From Streptomyces sioyaensis (lineage in GTDB: Bacteria; Actinomycetota; Actinomycetes; Streptomycetales; Streptomycetaceae): 64,000 bases of DNA. This document shows, piece after piece, positions 59,919-64,000 of the stretch. Position 1 is the stretch's first letter, and each line of letters opens with the position of its first letter. Location: assembly GCF_004122735.1 (NCBI RefSeq), contig NZ_SDIF01000032.1:1-64000 (forward strand), read 5' to 3'. The position numbers and the translations under genes are program-made. The notes beneath the pieces are model-generated. The model saw nothing but the letters and a program-made list of their open reading frames with translations. It searched no databases and was not told where the DNA came from.

Positions 59919-60986
59919 TCAGGACTGGATGTGCACCTTCGCGTGGTCGCCGATGACCAGCCGGTGGGCCACCGGACGCTGCGGCGCGAGCGCCACCTGG
60001 GCGTTGCGTCCCACCAGGGAGGCCTCCACCCGGCGCACGCTCTCGAACGACGAGCCGCGCAGCACGATCGAGGAGGCGAGTTCGCTGTCGTGGATGCGGC
60101 AGTCCTCCGCGATGGAGGTGGACGGGCCGATGTAGGAGTCGGTGACGACGGTGCCGGCGCCGATCACGGCCGGCCCGACGATCCGCGAGGTGCGGACCGT
60201 CGCGCCGGGTCCGATGCGTACCCGGCCGAGGATCTCGCTCGCGCTGTCCACGGAGCCCTCGATGCAGCGTTCCTGGCTCTCCAGCAGCATGCGGTTGACC
60301 TCCAGCATGTCGACCACGCTGCCGGTGTCCTTCCAGTAGCCGGACAGCTCACCGGAGCGGATGTCCTGGCCCGCCTCGACCATCCACTGCACGGCGTCGG
60401 TGATCTCCAGTTCGCCGCGCGCGGACGGCCGGATGGCCCGTACCGCCTCGTGCACCCCGGGGGTGAACAGATAGACGCCGACCAGCGCCAGATCGCTCTT
60501 GGGGTGCCGCGGCTTCTCCTCCAGGCCCGTCACCCGGCCCGAGGCGTCCAGTTCGGCCACGCCGAAGGCGGTGGGGTCGGGGACCCGGCTGAGCACGAGC
60601 TGGGCGTCGGGGCGTTCCTTGCGGAAGCCCTCGACGAGATCGGTGATGCCGCCGGAGATGAAGTTGTCCCCCAGGTACATCAGGAAGTCGTCGTCGCCCA
60701 GGAAGTCGCGGGCGATGAGGACGGCGTGCGCGAGGCCGAGCGGGGCGCTCTGCGGAATGTAGGTCACCTTCAGGCCGAACTGTGCGCCGTCGCCGACCGC
60801 CGCACGGATCTCCGGCCCGGTGTCGCCGACGATCATGCCGACGTCGGTGATGCCGGTCTCGGCGATGGCCTCCAGCACGTAGAAGAGGATCGGCTTGTTG
60901 GCGACCGGGACGAGTTGTTTGGCGGAGGTGTGGGTTATGGGCCGCAGGCGCGTACCCGCGCCTCCCGAGAGCACAAGAGCCTTCAC
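59919..60986 (-). CDS. rmlA: Glucose-1-phosphate thymidylyltransferase (StrD type)
   Basis: The protein has 355 residues from GTG 60986 (M-K-A-L-V-L-S-G-G-A-G-T-R-L-R-P), exactly the length of the long StrD-type enzymes; an ATG three codons upstream is an alternative. S-A-K-Q-L-V-P-V-A-N-K-P, Y-L-G-D-N near 105 and E-E-K-P near 160 are the nucleotide and sugar-phosphate motifs. The C-terminal third is a left-handed hexapeptide-like helix, which short RmlA lacks. It makes dTDP-glucose from glucose-1-phosphate and dTTP for RmlB downstream. Confidence 0.95.
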   Translation of the reverse strand: MKALVLSGGAGTRLRPITHTSAKQLVPVANKPILFYVLEAIAETGITDVGMIVGDTGPEIRAAVGDGAQFGLKVTYIPQSAPLGLAHAVLIARDFLGDDDFLMYLGDNFISGGITDLVEGFRKERPDAQLVLSRVPDPTAFGVAELDASGRVTGLEEKPRHPKSDLALVGVYLFTPGVHEAVRAIRPSARGELEITDAVQWMVEAGQDIRSGELSGYWKDTGSVVDMLEVNRMLLESQERCIEGSVDSASEILGRVRIGPGATVRTSRIVGPAVIGAGTVVTDSYIGPSTSIAEDCRIHDSELASSIVLRGSSFESVRRVEASLVGRNAQVALAPQRPVAHRLVIGDHAKVHIQS

Positions 60987-61020
60987 GGTTTCCATCCAGG
61001 GGCGAGTGGTGTCAGGGGGA

Positions 61021-61049
61021 GGGCCTGTCGGTCGCCGGCCGACAGGCCC
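61021..61049 (-). terminator. Hairpin between glycosyltransferase and rmlA
   Basis: GGGCCTGTCGG and CCGACAGGCCC form an 11-bp perfect stem with a 7-base loop, directly after the stop of the gene at 61052-62299. It probably ends that transcript, so rmlA may have its own weak promoter or depend on read-through. Confidence 0.8.
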
Positions 61050-61051
61050 GG

Positions 61052-62299
61052 TCAGCGCTCCGCGACCAGTTGCTCCAGTGTGGCGACCATGTCGCGCGGG
61101 CTGGGCATCGCCGCCGATTCGTCGCGCAGTCGCTGCGCGGCGGAGGCGAAGCCCGGGTCGTCGAGAATCTGCAGGGTGTGTCGGAGCACCAGGTCGGCGG
61201 TGACCTCGCTGTGGTGGGCGAAGATCCCCGCGCCGGCGCGCTCCAGGGACCGGCCCCGCCACTCCTGGTCGGCGACGTTGGTGGAGAGGGCGAGCTGCGG
61301 TACCGCGTTGATCAGGGCGGTGGCGTAGGTCCCCCAGCCGCCGTGGTGGATGACGGCCGAGCAGCTGGGCAGCAGGGTGTGCAGCGCCACGCCGTCGACG
61401 GCACGCACATTGGCAGGGATGTCGGCGAGTGCCTTCCGCTGCTGCGGAAGGAGCGCGGCGACCACCTCGATGTCGAGCGCGGCCAGCGCTTGGAGGAGGT
61501 CGGGAACGGAGACGTAGTCACCGCCGTACGCCTCGGTGTTGCTCGTGCCGAGGGTCAGGCAGACCCGCGGCCGCTTGGGTGCCTCGCGCAGCCACTGCCA
61601 CCACACCGCGTCCCCGTTGTACGGCACGTAGCGCATGGACAGCGACCGCAGCGTGGTGGGCGGCCGCAGGCTCGGTGGCAGGGTGTCGAGGGTGTACTGC
61701 CCGTTGATCAGCTCTTCGTCGCAGGAGACGCCGAACGGTGCGCCCCGCTCGTCGAGCCAGTCGGCGAGCGGGTCCACCCGCTCCTCGGGCGGAACCTCGT
61801 TCATCAGGCCGAGATAGGTCTGCCGGGCCCTGCCGTAGACATCGGCGCACCACAGCAGCCGGACGTGGACGGCATCGCAGGCGCGGGCGGCGATGGCTCC
61901 GGCGTAGCAGAGCGGGTCACGGATGACCAGGTCCGGCTGCCAGCTCTTCGCCAGGGCGGTCATCTCGTCCATCACCGGCTCGTTGTAGAGCGCGAAGCCG
62001 TAGGGGACGCTGACCTCGTAGCGGCCGCGGAGGGCGGGCCAGTCCACCTCCCCCGGTCCCAGCCGGCTCCAGTTGGCGACGTCCTGGTCCTGCGACTCGG
62101 GGGCCAGTTTCATGGCCTGGTGCAGGTCGTGGTCGCGGCCGACGGGGGCGGCGACCAGACCGGTGCCGGTGACGATGTCGGTGAGTGCCGGGGCGTTCGC
62201 CATGCGTACCTCGTGCCCTGCCGCGGTCAGCGCCCAAGCCAGCGGCACCATGGAATACAGATGCGACTTCTCGGACAGTCCGGCGAACAGCACGCGCAT
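61052..62299 (-). CDS. EryCIII/DesVII-type glycosyltransferase
   Basis: The protein has 415 residues from ATG 62299 with GAGAGGGGA upstream. The N-terminus M-R-V-L-F-A-G-L-S-E-K-S-H-L-Y-S-M-V-P-L matches the activator-dependent family. The donor motif is I-H-H-G-G-W-G-T near 336. These enzymes attach deoxysugars to macrolide-type aglycones and usually need an auxiliary P450-like protein (EryCII/DesVIII). No such Cys-less helper is seen here: the divergent P450 at 62707 keeps its heme Cys. The helper may be outside the window, or this enzyme may work alone. Confidence 0.92.
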   Translation of the reverse strand: MRVLFAGLSEKSHLYSMVPLAWALTAAGHEVRMANAPALTDIVTGTGLVAAPVGRDHDLHQAMKLAPESQDQDVANWSRLGPGEVDWPALRGRYEVSVPYGFALYNEPVMDEMTALAKSWQPDLVIRDPLCYAGAIAARACDAVHVRLLWCADVYGRARQTYLGLMNEVPPEERVDPLADWLDERGAPFGVSCDEELINGQYTLDTLPPSLRPPTTLRSLSMRYVPYNGDAVWWQWLREAPKRPRVCLTLGTSNTEAYGGDYVSVPDLLQALAALDIEVVAALLPQQRKALADIPANVRAVDGVALHTLLPSCSAVIHHGGWGTYATALINAVPQLALSTNVADQEWRGRSLERAGAGIFAHHSEVTADLVLRHTLQILDDPGFASAAQRLRDESAAMPSPRDMVATLEQLVAER

Positions 62300-62706
62300 T
62301 GGGGATCCCCTCTCGGTCGCGCACAGTTGGGTGGCCTCGATATGACCGCCAGGCACGCATTCACGGCCAGAGCGCGGATGGTGTCGATGCTTATCCTGTG
62401 GTCTGGGACAGTGCACCGCGGTACCGCGCCGCCATGGTCTGGGGATTCCTCCAGACAATGACGTACAGGCCCACGGCCCGCCTCCCGGGTGCCGGATCCG
62501 CGCCGCCGCGTGCCCGGTCGCCGCGGGTGGGGCCGATGCCCCGCCGCCGGCGGACCGCTGGTTTCGGAAATCCCTAGAATTCCGCCGCATTCCTGTCCCG
62601 CGCCGCGCCGCCGTGCTGAGCTTCCGTCTTATCCGTGAAGAGAGGTTTCGACGGCAGGACGCGTGCTCCGGTATGCGCCCGGGCCGGCGCGAAAGGGGAA
62701 TCATCG
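62300..62706. other. Divergent region between glycosyltransferase and P450
   Basis: The 407-bp region has no gene; apart from the box at 62562 and ribosome binding sites no feature is recognised. The part 62340-62480 has no coding bias. Confidence 0.5.
62562..62595 (+). promoter_or_regulatory. Cluster-type box before the second P450 gene
   Basis: TTTCGGAAATCCCTAG (62562-62577) on the + strand is CTAGGGATTTCCGAAA on the other, matching 13 of 16 consensus positions. Twelve bases after it lies TTCCTG (62590-62595), close to the TTACTG of the 54863 promoter. The P450 start is about 110 bp downstream. The palindromic box could also act on the divergent glycosyltransferase gene. Confidence 0.6.
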
Positions 62707-63930
62707 GTGCCGCAGCAAATGTCGAATGTCCTCCCGAATGTGCCGCACCCACAGTGGGCGCCCGGCCCGGAGGTCGCGCAACCTCCGACGGTGGAGCCGG
62801 ACGGCGGCGCCACCTTGCTGGCCTGGATGCGCCGGATGCGGAACGAAAGACCGGTCTGGCGGGACGAGTCCGGGAACGCGCACGTCTTCAGACACGCGGA
62901 CGTGATGCGCGTCCTGGGCGATCCGGGGCTGTACTCCTCCGACACCGTGGGGCGGCTCGGCGGCGACACACCCAGCGGCGTCCTGCTGCTGCTCGACCCG
63001 CCGCAGCACGGCAAGCTGCGCCGCCTGGTCAGCCGTGCGTTCACCAGCCGGCTGATCTCCGAACTGACCCCGCAGATCACCACCGTCACCCGCGAGCTGC
63101 TCGACGCGGCCGACGGGGAGCGCTTCGATCTCGTCGACGCGGTGGCCAATCCGCTGCCGGTGATGGTGATCGCCACCATGCTGGGCGTGCCACTGGAGCA
63201 CCAGGCCAAGTTCCAGGCCTGGGGCGCCCAGTTGCTCGCCACGGACGCGGCGGACCCGGAGAGCGTGCGGCGCATGGAGCAGACCGGCGAGGAGATCTCG
63301 GCGTACCTGCAGAAGTTCGTGGACGCGCGGCGCAGCACCCCGCACGACGACCTGATCGGCACCCTGGTGCAGGCGGAGGTCGACGGCCAGCGGCTGTCCG
63401 ACGACGAGATCGTCAGCTTCGCCACGCTGCTGCTGCTGGCGGGCCACATCACGACCTCGGTACTGCTCGGCAACATCCTGCTGTGCCTGGACAGCGCGCC
63501 GGAGCGCTGGGAGGCGCTGCGCGCGGACCGGTCCGGCATTCCCGCGCTGATCGAGGAGACGCTGCGCTGCCGGCCGCCGTTCACCCGCGTCGAACGGGTG
63601 CCGACGCAGGAGGTGGAGATCGGCGGGGAGGTCATCGCGCCGAACACCCTCATCCATCTGTGGCTGCTGTCCGCCAACCATGACGAGCGGGTCTTCGACG
63701 ACCCCGCGGCCTTCGTGCCGGAGCGGTCCAACTCCCGGCAGGCGGCGTTCGGTTACGGCATCCACTACTGCATCGGCGCCCCGCTCGCCCGGCTGGAGAG
63801 CCGGATCGTGCTGGAGCTGATGCTGGACCGCTTCCGCAGCGTGCGGGTGGATGCCGGCTCCCCCCTGTCGTTCCACGGCAGCAACGTCTTCGGCGCCGAG
63901 CAGCTGCCGCTGGTGGTACAGCGGGGCTGA
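62707..63930 (+). CDS. Cytochrome P450 (CYP105/107-like tailoring enzyme)
   Basis: The protein has 407 residues from GTG 62707 with GGGGA 7 bp upstream. The I-helix has L-L-A-G-H-I-T-T near 240, the K-helix E-E-T-L-R near 284, and the heme loop F-G-Y-G-I-H-Y-C-I-G-A-P-L near 350. These are all features of an active soluble Streptomyces P450, probably hydroxylating or epoxidising the aglycone. It needs separate ferredoxin and reductase, not seen here. Its last eight codons including the stop are duplicated in tandem after the gene. Confidence 0.94.
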   Translation: MPQQMSNVLPNVPHPQWAPGPEVAQPPTVEPDGGATLLAWMRRMRNERPVWRDESGNAHVFRHADVMRVLGDPGLYSSDTVGRLGGDTPSGVLLLLDPPQHGKLRRLVSRAFTSRLISELTPQITTVTRELLDAADGERFDLVDAVANPLPVMVIATMLGVPLEHQAKFQAWGAQLLATDAADPESVRRMEQTGEEISAYLQKFVDARRSTPHDDLIGTLVQAEVDGQRLSDDEIVSFATLLLLAGHITTSVLLGNILLCLDSAPERWEALRADRSGIPALIEETLRCRPPFTRVERVPTQEVEIGGEVIAPNTLIHLWLLSANHDERVFDDPAAFVPERSNSRQAAFGYGIHYCIGAPLARLESRIVLELMLDRFRSVRVDAGSPLSFHGSNVFGAEQLPLVVQRG

Positions 63931-63954
63931 CCGCTGGTGGTACGACGGGTCTGA
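63907..63954. repeat. 24-bp tandem duplication spanning the P450 stop codon
   Basis: Positions 63907-63930 (the last seven sense codons plus TGA) are repeated with a few changes at 63931-63954, again ending in TGA. The second copy is in frame (P-L-V-V-R-R-V then stop), so loss of the first stop would add only eight residues. Confidence 0.8.
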
Positions 63955-64000
63955 CGCCCTCACGCGGAGCCTCGCCGCACCGGTCAGCCGGCGGCGGGGT

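Noticed and set aside
62707..63930. Second P450 considered as an EryCII-like glycosyltransferase helper
   Set aside because: The heme loop F-G-Y-G-I-H-Y-C-I-G keeps the Cys ligand and the I-helix is intact, so it is a catalytic P450.

Overview
The window is high-GC actinobacterial DNA, almost certainly from a Streptomyces. The evidence is the strong G/C third-position bias with long shadow ORFs, GTG starts behind GGAGG sites, DrrA/B-type ABC genes, an AfsA-family protein, a Tat-type lipoprotein, and a large deoxysugar/polyketide gene cluster. No rRNA, tRNA, CRISPR array or insertion sequence was found.

Layout. Positions 1-7179 hold the 3' part of a giant Ig/PKD-like repeat protein. Positions 7427-10501 encode a single C-A-T NRPS module. 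Positions 10757-15782 hold a secreted two-domain protein, a self-regulated-looking HTH/Clp-N protein, a coupled sulfotransferase and APS-kinase-like pair, and a membrane protein. Positions 16197-21217 hold deoxysugar genes (C-methyltransferase, epimerase, 4-ketoreductase) and an ABC exporter. Positions 21270-30937 look like ordinary chromosome: an HTH/lectin protein, small secreted and membrane proteins, a possible aerolysin-like protein, a deacetylase-like lipoprotein, a truncated regulator, a LysR regulator and an MFS exporter. A P450 (31005-32399) stands divergent from a ten-gene + strand operon (32818-45554). That operon encodes a PEP-synthase-like phosphotransferase, a nucleotidyltransferase-fold protein, a reductase, an NDK-like protein, an AfsA homologue, a nitroreductase, a UbiA prenyltransferase, an amidohydrolase, a methyltransferase and a glycosyltransferase. 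A cold-shock-domain gene follows. Then come a KASIII-like acyltransferase and a CAL-ACP-KS-AT-DH-KR-ACP polyketide synthase (46296-54558), an NDP-hexose 3-dehydrase, two more glycosyltransferases, a second 4-ketoreductase, RmlB, RmlA and a P450. The cluster probably continues past 64000.

How it fits together. RmlA and RmlB make NDP-4-keto-6-deoxyglucose. The E1-type dehydrase, C-methyltransferase, epimerase and two ketoreductases diversify it. Three glycosyltransferases attach sugars, the PKS builds or starts an acyl chain, and the KASIII-like protein may transfer an acyl group. The P450s, methyltransferase and possibly the sulfotransferase decorate the product. No 2,3-dehydratase, E3 reductase, thioesterase or pathway regulator is visible, so these are expected outside the window.

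Most notable signals. (1) A repeated 16-bp box resembling the PimM/PAS-LuxR site, followed at exactly 12 bp by a -10-like hexamer, lies before the NRPS, the sugar genes, the PKS, the 3-dehydrase and a P450, and defines a putative regulon. (2) The promoter, leader and first codons of the PKS are duplicated in front of the epimerase gene. (3) The AfsA-centred operon combines phosphoryl, nucleotidyl, hotdog and prenyl-transfer enzymes in a set I cannot match to a known pathway.
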